This document shows positions 6,663 to 13,263 of a stretch of 13,263 bases of DNA, piece by piece; position 1 is the stretch's first letter, and the number at the start of each line of letters is the position of its first letter. This DNA is from MD308 sp051888795 (GTDB lineage: Bacteria; Bacillota; Clostridia; Lachnospirales; Lachnospiraceae): positions 1-13,263 of the forward strand of contig JBJFCD010000126.1 of NCBI GenBank assembly GCA_051888795.1, given 5' to 3'. Both the position numbers and the translations under genes were made by a program. Below the pieces are notes generated by a model. It saw nothing but the letters and a program-made list of their open reading frames with translations, made no database searches and had not been told where the DNA came from.

Positions 6663-8033
6663 ATGGAGAAAAAGAGTAAGTTGACATTATCAAAAGTAGT
6701 AGAACGCTTTTCTTATGGCTGTGGAGACTTTGGGTGCAATATTATCTATACGGCGATGTCCGCATTTCTGTTGTTTTACTACACTGATTATGCGCAGGTA
6801 AATGCGTTAGCAGTAGGTACGATTATGATGGTTTCCAGATTTTTTGACGGAATCAGTGACATTATTATGGGTGTAATTGTTGACCGTACGAAATCAAGAT
6901 TCGGAAAAGCAAGACCGTGGCTTTTACGAATGTGTATACCGTTTGCGGTATCAGGAATTTTACTGTTTTCTGTACCGACAAGCTGGGCTGCTACACCAAA
7001 GCTGGTTTATGTATTCATTACATATAACTTAGTATCTACTGTTATCTATACTGCAATCAATGTACCGTATTCTGCATTGAATGCATTGATGACACAAGAT
7101 CCGTACGAAAGATCTGTGCTGAGTATTTTCAGAAATCTGCTTGCTACAGCAGGAACACTGACGATTAACACATTTACATTGCCTCTCGTAGAATATTTTG
7201 GAAACAATGCTGCTGCATGGACAAAGACATTCTGTGTGTTCGGTGTTGTTGCGGTAGCTGCATTCTTAATGAACTTTTTCGGAACAAAGGAACGTGTGAA
7301 AGCAGCAACAAAATCTGAAGGACAAGATGAAAAACCGGTTCCGTTCGTTACAGGAATAAAAGCACTTTTCCAGAATAAATACTGGATTATGATGACTGGA
7401 ATGCTGGCTTTATTCTTCCTTATGTATTCAGTAAATGGTGGTGCAACAGTTTATTACGCAAAAGATATTCTTGGAAATAAAGATCTGGTTGCAACGATCA
7501 ATGGTATTTTCAATGTTGTACAGATTGTAAGTATGTTCTTTATTGCTATGCTTGTAAAGAGATTGGGAAAAAGAAACGTATTTTCTATCGGACTTGTTCT
7601 TGATATTATTGGAATGCTCATCCTCAATTTCTCAGGAGGAAATATGGCGGTGATCGTGGTTTCCAGTGTGATTCGTGGAATTGGAAATGCATGCGGTGGT
7701 GCAACCATGTGGGCAATGGTATCTGATACGATTGATTATGGAGAGTGGAAGACAGGATATCGTACAGAAGGACTTGTAAATAGTGCCTGCAGTTTTGGAT
7801 ACAAGATTGGAAATGGTATTGGTTCAGCAGTGCTTGGAATGATTCTGGAACTAGGCGGTTATGTAGGAACGGCAGCTACACAGACGGCATCAGCACTGAC
7901 TTCCATCAAAGTGTGCTTTGTGTGGATTCCGATCGCAGTATACGTTATTGGTCTTGTGATTATGAGATTTTACCATCTGGATCAGGAGTTTTCCAGTATT
8001 ATTGAGGACTTGAAAAAGCGTAACAATGCATAG
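6663..8033 (+). CDS. GPH-family (MelB-like) sugar:cation symporter
   Basis: A 456-aa membrane protein with about 12 hydrophobic segments and the glycoside-pentoside-hexuronide family signature. D62 and D66 in RFFDGISD sit where MelB's cation-binding aspartates lie. DRTKSRFGKARPW (74-86) is the conserved cytoplasmic loop between helices 2 and 3. A second family block is MWAMVSDTIDYGEWKTGYRTEGL, near 350-375, in the later half. These carriers import oligosaccharides or glycosides with Na+ or H+. It is the first gene of an operon: the GH5 gene follows after 15 bp and the GH43 gene after that, so the likely cargo is a short beta-linked (xylo-)oligosaccharide. GAGGA seven bases upstream supports the start. 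Confidence 0.93.
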   Translation: MEKKSKLTLSKVVERFSYGCGDFGCNIIYTAMSAFLLFYYTDYAQVNALAVGTIMMVSRFFDGISDIIMGVIVDRTKSRFGKARPWLLRMCIPFAVSGILLFSVPTSWAATPKLVYVFITYNLVSTVIYTAINVPYSALNALMTQDPYERSVLSIFRNLLATAGTLTINTFTLPLVEYFGNNAAAWTKTFCVFGVVAVAAFLMNFFGTKERVKAATKSEGQDEKPVPFVTGIKALFQNKYWIMMTGMLALFFLMYSVNGGATVYYAKDILGNKDLVATINGIFNVVQIVSMFFIAMLVKRLGKRNVFSIGLVLDIIGMLILNFSGGNMAVIVVSSVIRGIGNACGGATMWAMVSDTIDYGEWKTGYRTEGLVNSACSFGYKIGNGIGSAVLGMILELGGYVGTAATQTASALTSIKVCFVWIPIAVYVIGLVIMRFYHLDQEFSSIIEDLKKRNNA

Positions 8034-8048
8034 AAAGAAGGGCGCAAA

Positions 8049-9218
8049 ATGAAAATAAAAGGAGTAAATCTTGGGAATTGGCTGGTACTCGAAAAATGGA
8101 TGAGTCCGGCATTGTTTGATGGAACAACAGCGGAAGATGAATACTATCTTCCGCGACAGCTTCCCAAAGAAGTGTATGAAGCAAGAATTCAGATCCACCG
8201 TTCCGAATATATTACAGAACGTGACTTTGTGACAATTAAAAATATGGGAATGGAAGCAGTCCGAATTCCGGTTCCATATTTTATTTTTGGAGACAGAGAG
8301 CCATTTATCGGATGTGTAAAAGAACTGGATAAAGCATTTAACTGGGCAGAAAAATATGACCTCCAGATCCTGATTGATCTTCATACAGCTCCCATGGGTC
8401 AAAATGGTTTCGACAATGGGGGAATCTGTGGTGTGTGCAAATGGTCCCAGTATCCGGAAGAAGTGGAGTTTGTTTTGTCAGTACTGGAACGATTGGCAGA
8501 ACGTTATGGTAAAAGAAAAGGACTTTGGGGAATAGAGGTAATCAATGAACCAATTACAGAAAACATGTGGGAGGTTTTTGATGTACCTAACAGATATCCG
8601 GCAGTGGATGAGGAGCTTGCAAAAGGTTCCGGTCCTAATACACTTGAGTTTTTGAGACAGTTCTATTTAGAAGCATACGATAGAATCCGTAACTATATGC
8701 CGGAAGAAAAGTATGTAGTGATTCATGACGGATTTGAGTTGAAAAGCTGGAAAGATTTTATGCAGGAAGACAAATATGTCAATGTAGTGTTGGATACACA
8801 TCAGTATCTGATGATGGCAGAAGCAAATGGCTGTAAGCAGACAGTACAGGCGTATGTTGACTATGTGAGAGAGCATTATGAAAATGATATTGAAGAAATG
8901 CAAAATTATTTTCCAATAATTTGCGGCGAATGGTGTCTTTTTAATTCTCTTGCCTGCGGATGTGATACAAAAGGTGGTCAGTCAGTGTTAAATGGTATAG
9001 AAGGAGCAGTGATTGAGACACTTGATGCAGAAGAAAAGAAGAAAATTTATCAGGCAGTTGCTGATGCACAGCTTCAGGCATGGAATAAAGGCAGCGGATA
9101 CTTTTACTGGAGTTACAAGCTGCTGGTTGATACGGTAAATGAAGCAGGATGGATTGGATGGGACAGTTGGGATTTCGGTCGATGTGTCGATTTTGGCTGG
9201 TTTCCATGTGAGCGATAG
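8049..9218 (+). CDS. Cytoplasmic glycoside hydrolase family 5 enzyme
   Basis: A 389-aa GH5 TIM-barrel enzyme of the exo-glucanase-like branch: it opens GVNLGNWLVLEKWMSP (5-20). R72 in VRIPVPY is the conserved barrel Arg. E167 in IEVINEP is the predicted acid/base and E294 in ICGEW the predicted nucleophile; H251 in DTHQY and W354 in FYWSYK line the site. There is no signal peptide and no carbohydrate-binding module, so it acts inside the cell on imported sugars. The exo-1,3-glucanase-like start suggests an exo-acting beta-glycosidase; pairing with a GH43 xylosidase points to xylo-oligosaccharides or mixed-linked glucosides. Substrate is inferred. AAGGG (8038-8042) is the SD. It lies 15 bp after the transporter, and its stop codon overlaps the GH43 SD. 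Confidence 0.9.
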   Translation: MKIKGVNLGNWLVLEKWMSPALFDGTTAEDEYYLPRQLPKEVYEARIQIHRSEYITERDFVTIKNMGMEAVRIPVPYFIFGDREPFIGCVKELDKAFNWAEKYDLQILIDLHTAPMGQNGFDNGGICGVCKWSQYPEEVEFVLSVLERLAERYGKRKGLWGIEVINEPITENMWEVFDVPNRYPAVDEELAKGSGPNTLEFLRQFYLEAYDRIRNYMPEEKYVVIHDGFELKSWKDFMQEDKYVNVVLDTHQYLMMAEANGCKQTVQAYVDYVREHYENDIEEMQNYFPIICGEWCLFNSLACGCDTKGGQSVLNGIEGAVIETLDAEEKKKIYQAVADAQLQAWNKGSGYFYWSYKLLVDTVNEAGWIGWDSWDFGRCVDFGWFPCER

Positions 9219-9230
9219 GAGGAAAAGACT

Positions 9231-10877
9231 ATGATTAACAACCCGATTCTTCCGGGATTTAACCCGGATCCGTGTATTTGCAGAAAAGGTGATGAATATT
9301 ATCTGGCAGTATCTACATTTGAATGGTTTCCGGGAATTCCGATATATCATTCAAAGGATTTAAAAAATTGGGAATTATATACACACGTTCTGACAGATGA
9401 TGAAGAAGTAGATTTGAAAAAACTTCCAAGTGCAAAAGGAATATGGGCACCATGTTTGACTTATTGTGAGAGTGAAGATTTATTCTATGTTGTTTATGGT
9501 GTCATGAATTCTATGAATGCCCGCTATTTTGATGTGGATAATTTCCTTATTACAGCAAAAGATATCAAAGGTCCATGGAGTAAACCAGTGTATCTGCATT
9601 CCTCAGGGTTTGATGCTTCTATTTTGCATGATGACAATGGGAGAAAATACATTGTATCGCTGGAATGGGAGACTCGAGAGGGATATGAAAAGCCAGGTTC
9701 CATCTGTATGGTAGAATATTCACCAGAGAAGAAAGCTATTATCGGATATCCAAAAAGAATGTGGAGAGGTGGAACAGACCGTGGCTGCATTGAAGCACCT
9801 CATTTGACAAAACGAGGAGAATACTATTACATCATGTGTGCAGAAGGCGGCACAGGATATAATCATTGTGTGACTATGGGGCGTTCTAAAAATGTCTGGG
9901 GACCATACGAAAAAGATCCGATGAATCCAATCGTTACCAGTGTCCCCGGAGAATCTTATGAGCGTCAGGATCCGGATCATCTTAAGCCGAAATATTATAA
10001 CCCGGATTCTGTTCTTCAAAAGTCCGGTCATGGAAGCTATGTAGAGCTTCCGACAGGCGAAGTATACCTTGTTCATTTGTGTTCCAGACCGTTTGTTCCG
10101 GAACTTCGATGCACATTGGGCAGGGAAACGGCAATACAGAAAATGGTATGGACGGAAGATGGATGGCTTCGTATGGCAGATGGAAGTAATCTGGCAAAAA
10201 TTGAAGTGCCGGAAAGTTCACTTCCGGAAGTAGAGATGCCGAAAGTGCCGGATTTTGACGATTTTGATGAGGAAGAGCTCAGACTATGCTATTATGCACC
10301 TCGTATTATGCCGACCCGGTTTGCAGATGTAAAGGCAAGACCGGGATATGTAAGAATTCGTGGACAGGAATCAAGAACTTCCCTTAATAAAGTCAGTATT
10401 CTTGCAAGAAAATTAACCAGTGTTTATGCACGTATTACGACAAAAATGGAGTTTACTCCAGAAGTACATCAACATAGTGCGGGACTGATTTTGTATTATG
10501 ATAATATGAATTATATTAATCTACGCAAATACTACAGTGAGACGCTTGGACAAAGTGCATTGTCAATTATTCATCTGGAAAATGGAGAAAAAACAGAGTT
10601 TTTAAATACAAGAATACCTGTAGAAGACAAGCCGGTTTATCTGAGACTCTATATACAGGGAAGACAGTCCTGGTTTGAATGGAGCTATGACAATATCGCA
10701 TATGAAAAAATAGGAAGAGTGTTTGACACAACGAGATTTTCAGATGAGTACTGCAAATATGGAGAATTTACCGGAACAATGGTTGGAATCACCTGTGCGG
10801 ATAGAGTGAAACATGAGCATTATGCAGATTTTGATTATTTTGAATACATTGCAGATGAAACAAAACCTGTGGAGTAA
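9231..10877 (+). CDS. GH43 beta-xylosidase (xylan 1,4-beta-xylosidase type)
   Basis: A 548-aa two-domain enzyme. The N-terminal five-bladed propeller (about 1-310) starts NPILPGFNPDPCICR, with D13 as general base, D128 in GFDAS as the pKa-tuning Asp and E188 in CIEAPH as general acid. These match the spacing I recall for Selenomonas-type beta-xylosidase (D14, D127/128, E186). The C-terminal beta-sandwich (about 345-540) matches the GH43 C2 type that closes the active site and limits it to short oligomers. It removes xylose (some members also arabinose) from non-reducing ends. No signal peptide. AGGAGG (9217-9222) overlaps the GH5 stop, giving tight translational coupling. It is the last gene of the operon. 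Confidence 0.93.
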   Translation: MINNPILPGFNPDPCICRKGDEYYLAVSTFEWFPGIPIYHSKDLKNWELYTHVLTDDEEVDLKKLPSAKGIWAPCLTYCESEDLFYVVYGVMNSMNARYFDVDNFLITAKDIKGPWSKPVYLHSSGFDASILHDDNGRKYIVSLEWETREGYEKPGSICMVEYSPEKKAIIGYPKRMWRGGTDRGCIEAPHLTKRGEYYYIMCAEGGTGYNHCVTMGRSKNVWGPYEKDPMNPIVTSVPGESYERQDPDHLKPKYYNPDSVLQKSGHGSYVELPTGEVYLVHLCSRPFVPELRCTLGRETAIQKMVWTEDGWLRMADGSNLAKIEVPESSLPEVEMPKVPDFDDFDEEELRLCYYAPRIMPTRFADVKARPGYVRIRGQESRTSLNKVSILARKLTSVYARITTKMEFTPEVHQHSAGLILYYDNMNYINLRKYYSETLGQSALSIIHLENGEKTEFLNTRIPVEDKPVYLRLYIQGRQSWFEWSYDNIAYEKIGRVFDTTRFSDEYCKYGEFTGTMVGITCADRVKHEHYADFDYFEYIADETKPVE

Positions 10878-10941
10878 AGATGGTGTCAGATGTATCTGAG
10901 ATATAAATATCTATAGAGAAAAGAATAATTGCATTTAAAAG

Positions 10942-10989
10942 AATATGGTCATACTCGCGGCACGATAGGCACATGGGTATGACCATATT
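10942..10989. terminator. 13-bp perfect stem between GH43 and ribU, likely terminator
   Basis: AATATGGTCATAC (10942-10954) is perfectly complementary to GTATGACCATATT (10977-10989); the stem can continue inward through T-G, C-G and G-T pairs, leaving a 16-nt loop. On the minus strand it is followed by CTTTT, so it best serves as the ribU terminator, 27 bp after that stop. On the plus strand, 64 bp after GH43, no T-run follows. The wide loop is unusual for an intrinsic terminator. Confidence 0.55.
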
Positions 10990-11016
10990 GTAGTATTCAT
11001 AAAGAAAATATGCAGA

Positions 11017-11652
11017 TTATGCATTGTGAAGAATAGGACTGATTTTCTTATACACCAGTAATACAATAAATGATACGAGGATTCCTTTCAATAAGTTAAA
11101 TGGTGCCACAGCAAATGCCACAAATGTAAATAAGCTTGTAATGTGTGCGTTCACCGCTGTCCCCATACCTACTAATGCAGCGATTGGCATTTCAAAAGCT
11201 TTTGCATAAGTTGGCAGAAGAATATAAGCATTTAAAAAGCATCCTACAAATGTCATAAATAAAGTACCTGTCACCATTCCGACGAGGGCACCTTTTTTCG
11301 AGTGCATTTTGCGGTAAATGATACCGGCAGGAATGACGAAGGAACATCCGATCAACAGGTTTGCAATCTCGCCTACACCGGCAGTCATGGTTCCGTTGAT
11401 GATAAAATTTAAAAGAATCTTGATCAGTTCAATGCACGCTCCGGCAGCAGGCCCCATAGCAAAACATCCAATGAGTATCGGTACTTCGCTGAAGTCGAGT
11501 TCATAAAACGATGGTGCGAATGGAAGCGGGATCTCGAACAGCATTAGCACAGTTGCAATTGCTGCAAGCATACCGATCTGTGCAACTTTTCGTGCAGTGG
11601 ACACAGATTTTGATACAGATGTGTTTGTGGTTGAGTTTGTTACATTTGTCAT
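11017..11652 (-). CDS. ribU: Riboflavin ECF transporter S component
   Basis: A 211-aa membrane protein with about six transmembrane segments after a Ser/Thr/Asn-rich cytoplasmic start (1-20). The block FYELDFSEVPILIGCFAMGP (49-68) is the RibU signature, in which the loop residues contact riboflavin. The alanine-rich first helix (about 24-40, LAAIATVL) is where S components dock on EcfT. RibU captures riboflavin and uses the shared EcfA-EcfA'-EcfT energising module, which is not in this window. The identification is strengthened by a complete FMN riboswitch and terminator in its leader. AGGAGGT (complement of 11659-11665) lies six bases before the start. It appears monocistronic, ending before the stem at 10942-10989. 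Confidence 0.95.
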   Translation of the reverse strand: MTNVTNSTTNTSVSKSVSTARKVAQIGMLAAIATVLMLFEIPLPFAPSFYELDFSEVPILIGCFAMGPAAGACIELIKILLNFIINGTMTAGVGEIANLLIGCSFVIPAGIIYRKMHSKKGALVGMVTGTLFMTFVGCFLNAYILLPTYAKAFEMPIAALVGMGTAVNAHITSLFTFVAFAVAPFNLLKGILVSFIVLLVYKKISPILHNA

Positions 11653-11712
11653 AATGTTACCTCCTGGTTTGTAAATGTTATTTTATACGCCGAGGTTTGA
11701 ATTTGACGAGAT

Positions 11713-11745
11713 AAAAATGCCCCGATACGTTTTTGGTATCGGGGC
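11713..11745 (-). terminator. Riboswitch-controlled intrinsic terminator of ribU
   Basis: Read on the minus strand, GCCCCGATAC (11736-11745) and GTATCGGGGC (11719-11728) form a 10-bp GC-rich stem with a 7-nt loop, followed after one base by five T (11717-11713). It lies between the FMN aptamer and ribU, so FMN binding should stop transcription here. The aptamer's 5' strand TCGGGG can pair with the terminator's CCCCGA, a possible antiterminator. Confidence 0.9.
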
Positions 11746-11768
11746 AACATATAATCAAATCCTGTCAA

Positions 11769-11892
11769 TTCTTCTCTCATCCAGACTTTACTGTCGGTTT
11801 TGGAATCTCACCAAATCAGCCATTGAAATACTCTTATCGCAATGGGTCGCGGACTGTACCGCCGGTTGGGACTTTCACCCTACCCCGAAGAA
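11769..11892 (-). promoter_or_regulatory. FMN riboswitch (RFN element) controlling ribU
   Basis: The minus strand carries the full RFN consensus in order: AGGGTGAAAGTCCC, ACCGGCGGTACAGTCCGCGA, a variable arm, GCTGATTTGGTGAGATTCC, AAACCGACAGTAAAGTC and TGGATGAGAGAAG. P1 closes with TTCTTC (complement of 11887-11892) against GAAGAA (complement of 11769-11774). Bound FMN should favour the terminator just downstream, shutting off riboflavin import when flavin is plentiful. All conserved core segments look intact. Confidence 0.96.
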
Positions 11893-11905
11893 ATTTTTCT
11901 ATTGT

Positions 11906-11934
11906 ATTATAACGTATTGCATACATATTTACAA
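11906..11934 (-). promoter_or_regulatory. Sigma-A promoter of the FMN riboswitch and ribU transcript
   Basis: On the minus strand TTGTAA (complement of 11929-11934) and a perfect TATAAT (complement of 11906-11911) are exactly 17 bp apart. Transcription would begin near 11899, a few bases before the riboswitch P1 strand. Confidence 0.8.
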
Positions 11935-11941
11935 GAAGAAC

Positions 11942-11986
11942 GTAAATGTTTTATTTTACTTGATGTAAATGTTTTATTTTACTTGA
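11942..11986. repeat. Two perfect 22-nt tandem copies upstream of the ribU promoter
   Basis: The 22-nt unit at 11942-11963 is repeated exactly at 11965-11986, period 23. Each unit runs from GTAAATG through TTTTAC to TTGA and contains GTAAA and TTTAC arms 8 bp apart. Copy 2 overlaps the last codons and stop of the Crp/Fnr gene; copy 1 ends 8 bp from the ribU -35. An overlapping perfect palindrome TTTTACT-TG-AGTAAAA lies at 11977-11992. It is either a short tandem duplication or paired regulator sites. Confidence 0.75.
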
Positions 11987-12638
11987 GTAAAAAATGATTT
12001 CTCTGAAATTCCAACAGACCATCGTCTCTCATTTTGCCAAGTTCAGCGGACATGGCGCTTCGGTCTACAGAGAGATAGTCGGCAAGCTGCTGTCTGTTAA
12101 ATGGAATTTCAAAGGAAGAACTCCCGGCTTTCATAGATTGTTCTGACAAATAAGATAACAACTTTTCCCGTGTCGTGCGTTGTGACATGTGTTCAAGTTT
12201 CTGGGTCAGCATACGGTTTTTCGATGCGATGACTGATAAGAGATTGTGGATCAGCCTTTCGTGGAATCGACATCCTGACGGGCAGGTGGTAAGAATCCGG
12301 TTTATATCCATAAAAAGCACCTTCACAGGGCTAACCGCTACCGCGTTATTTATCATTTGAGTGTTTCCGAGACAGGCATAGACTTCCCCGAACAATTCCC
12401 CTTCATTTATCTCACTTAATATGCTGAGATTTCCCCAATAATCCTCTTTCTGGATGTGAACAGCTCCTTCCAAAAGAAGAGCAAGGTCAGAAATTGTATC
12501 ACCTCTTCGGAAAATATATTCTCCTTTTGCAAAATCACGCAGTTCTGCCGAAAGGCAAGAAAGCATTTCATTGATTTCTTCTTTTTTGATTCCTTCAAAT
12601 AATTTGCTTTGTGTCAAAATTCCTGAATATTCCATCAT
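11979..12638 (-). CDS. Crp/Fnr-family transcriptional regulator
   Basis: A 219-aa protein. Residues about 10-130 form the cyclic-nucleotide-type beta-roll (KGEYIFRRGD at 38-47, LLLEGAV at 54-60, GELFGE at 80-85), then a long dimer helix (about 126-152). The C-terminal winged helix has its recognition region at about 181-205 (NRQQLADYLSVDRSAMS). The four cysteines (C28, C89, C119, C123) do not form the FNR N-terminal Fe-S set, and the ligand pocket lacks obvious cAMP residues, so the signal is unknown; nitrosative or redox sensing fits the neighbour. AAAGG seven bases upstream supports the start at 12638; the second Met (12635) is a close alternative. It is divergent from an Fe-S protein gene, with a perfect palindrome between. 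Confidence 0.92.
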   Translation of the reverse strand: MMEYSGILTQSKLFEGIKKEEINEMLSCLSAELRDFAKGEYIFRRGDTISDLALLLEGAVHIQKEDYWGNLSILSEINEGELFGEVYACLGNTQMINNAVAVSPVKVLFMDINRILTTCPSGCRFHERLIHNLLSVIASKNRMLTQKLEHMSQRTTREKLLSYLSEQSMKAGSSSFEIPFNRQQLADYLSVDRSAMSAELGKMRDDGLLEFQRNHFLLK

Positions 12639-12661
12639 AAAATATACCTTTCTCGAATTTT

Positions 12662-12677
12662 TGTTGTAAATACAACA
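12662..12677. promoter_or_regulatory. Perfect 7-2-7 palindrome, candidate Crp/Fnr operator
   Basis: TGTTGTA-AA-TACAACA has two perfect 7-bp arms. It lies in the 122-bp gap between the divergent regulator and Fe-S protein genes. Its centre (12669.5) is about 41.5 bp before the start site inferred from the -10 at 12699-12704, the classic class II activator position. On the minus strand it falls in the regulator's own leader. Confidence 0.6.
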
Positions 12678-12698
12678 GAAATATTTTGTTCATCATAA

Positions 12699-12704
12699 TA
12701 CAAT
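12699..12704 (+). promoter_or_regulatory. Candidate -10 of the Fe-S protein promoter
   Basis: TACAAT matches five of six -10 bases, and no acceptable -35 lies 16-18 bp upstream, where CAGAAA is found. This fits an activator-dependent promoter. The start would be near 12711, giving a leader of about 50 nt. A minus-strand TATGAT (complement of 12692-12697) nearby may serve the regulator gene. Confidence 0.4.
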
Positions 12705-12760
12705 AATTTCGTAAACACAAGGCAATACAAATTAATTACTGAATAAACAGGAGGGAAATT

Positions 12761-13263
12761 ATGATTCGAAGAATTATCCAGATAGATGAGGAAAAATGTA
12801 ATGGATGTGGGGCATGTGCAACTGCCTGTCATGAAGGTGCCATTGGTATGGTAGATGGAAAAGCAAAACTTCTCAGAGATGATTACTGCGACGGGTTAGG
12901 AGATTGTCTTCCGACTTGTCCGACCGGAGCCATTACATTTGTAGAGAGGGAGGCGGCTGCTTATGATGAAGAAGCGGTGAAAGCAGCCCAGACCTCGAAA
13001 GGGAAGCTCACACACTGGCCGGTACAGATTAAACTTGCATCGGTAAACGCGCCATATTTTGATGGAGCAGACCTTTTGATCGCTGCAGACTGCACGGCTT
13101 ATGCGTACGGAAATTTTCACAACAGATTTATGAAAAACAAGATTACGCTGATTGGATGCCCAAAGCTTGACAATATTGATTATTCCGAAAAATTAGCAGA
13201 AATCATCCGCCAGAATGATATCAGAAGTGTCACAGTTGTTCGTATGGAAGTTCCTTGCTGCGG
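12761..13263 (+). CDS. 4Fe-4S ferredoxin-type protein, partial (3' end outside window)
   Basis: An open frame of 167 complete codons with no stop before the window ends. The N-terminal domain is ferredoxin-like: cluster 1 cysteines C13, C16, C19 and C23 (CNGCGACATAC, followed by His rather than Pro), then a second set C43, C49 and C53 (CDGLGDCLPTCP) in which the usual second Cys is Leu46. The following region (about 85-167) has C111 in AADCTAYAYG, C133 in IGCPKL and C166-C167 in VPCCG, suggesting further metal or redox sites. AGGAGGG (12749-12755) lies five bases before the ATG. Such proteins often sit beside a Crp/Fnr regulator and the hybrid cluster protein gene hcp in Clostridia; hcp downstream is a prediction only. 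Probable role: electron transfer under redox or nitrosative stress. Confidence 0.85.
   Translation, partial: MIRRIIQIDEEKCNGCGACATACHEGAIGMVDGKAKLLRDDYCDGLGDCLPTCPTGAITFVEREAAAYDEEAVKAAQTSKGKLTHWPVQIKLASVNAPYFDGADLLIAADCTAYAYGNFHNRFMKNKITLIGCPKLDNIDYSEKLAEIIRQNDIRSVTVVRMEVPCC

Noticed and set aside
7890..8402. 170-codon minus-strand frame across the transporter and GH5 junction
   Set aside because: Antisense to two well-supported genes, Cys/Phe-rich with no family likeness and no promoter.
9720..10076. 118-codon minus-strand frame inside GH43
   Set aside because: Antisense shadow of a conserved catalytic domain.
10880..10915. Small inverted repeats CAGAT-GT-ATCTG and AGATA-TAAA-TATCT after GH43
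   Set aside because: Five-pair AT-rich stems without a T-run; too weak to call terminators.
11675..11968. 97-codon plus-strand frame over the riboswitch region
   Set aside because: The bases are fully explained by the minus-strand terminator, FMN riboswitch and promoter.
11942..11986. CRISPR-like repeat
   Set aside because: Only two copies with a 1-nt gap, so there is no spacer; this is a tandem duplication.

Overview
The window looks like chromosome from a low-GC anaerobic gut Firmicute, most likely a Lachnospiraceae relative. The reasons are moderate AT-richness, strong AGGAGG-type ribosome binding sites, an ECF-type riboflavin transporter under an FMN riboswitch, a GPH-type sugar symporter with cytoplasmic glycosidases, and many iron-sulfur proteins. 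No mobile element, CRISPR array, tRNA or rRNA was seen. Species cannot be named from sequence alone.

Region 1 (1-3570). A class M sirtuin (+) converges on a minus-strand set: degV, then a short QueG-like double [4Fe-4S] protein, then a lipoprotein of unknown function. The last two are 17 bp apart and surely cotranscribed. degV is 112 bp further upstream, and that gap holds a perfect 14-bp palindrome.

Region 2 (3446-5513). A TetR-type regulator is divergent from degV. The shared promoter region carries a 16-bp imperfect palindrome, plus a second pair of the same half-sites set 11 bp further apart. Downstream lies an FAD-dependent oxidoreductase with a C-terminal Rieske [2Fe-2S] domain. Its Shine-Dalgarno sits inside the arm of a 12-bp stem, so its translation may be controlled by RNA structure.

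Region 3 (5518-10989). This is a carbohydrate-use locus. An AraC/cupin regulator is divergent from a tightly packed operon of GPH symporter, GH5 glycosidase and GH43 beta-xylosidase. Neither glycosidase has a signal peptide, so imported short oligosaccharides (probably xylan-derived) would be cut in the cytoplasm. A 13-bp perfect stem separates this operon from region 4.

Region 4 (11017-13263). On the minus strand ribU is preceded by an intrinsic terminator, a complete FMN riboswitch, a good sigma-A promoter and a 22-nt perfect tandem repeat that overlaps the end of a Crp/Fnr-type regulator gene. The regulator is divergent from an Fe-S protein gene that runs off the window. Between them lies a perfect 7-2-7 palindrome about 41.5 bp upstream of the inferred start site, the spacing of a Crp/Fnr class II activator.

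Nothing here proves a wholly new system. The best leads are the SD-masking stem before the Rieske oxidoreductase, the Crp/Fnr palindrome, the paired TetR half-sites, the ribU upstream tandem repeat, and the cytoplasmic GH5/GH43 pair.
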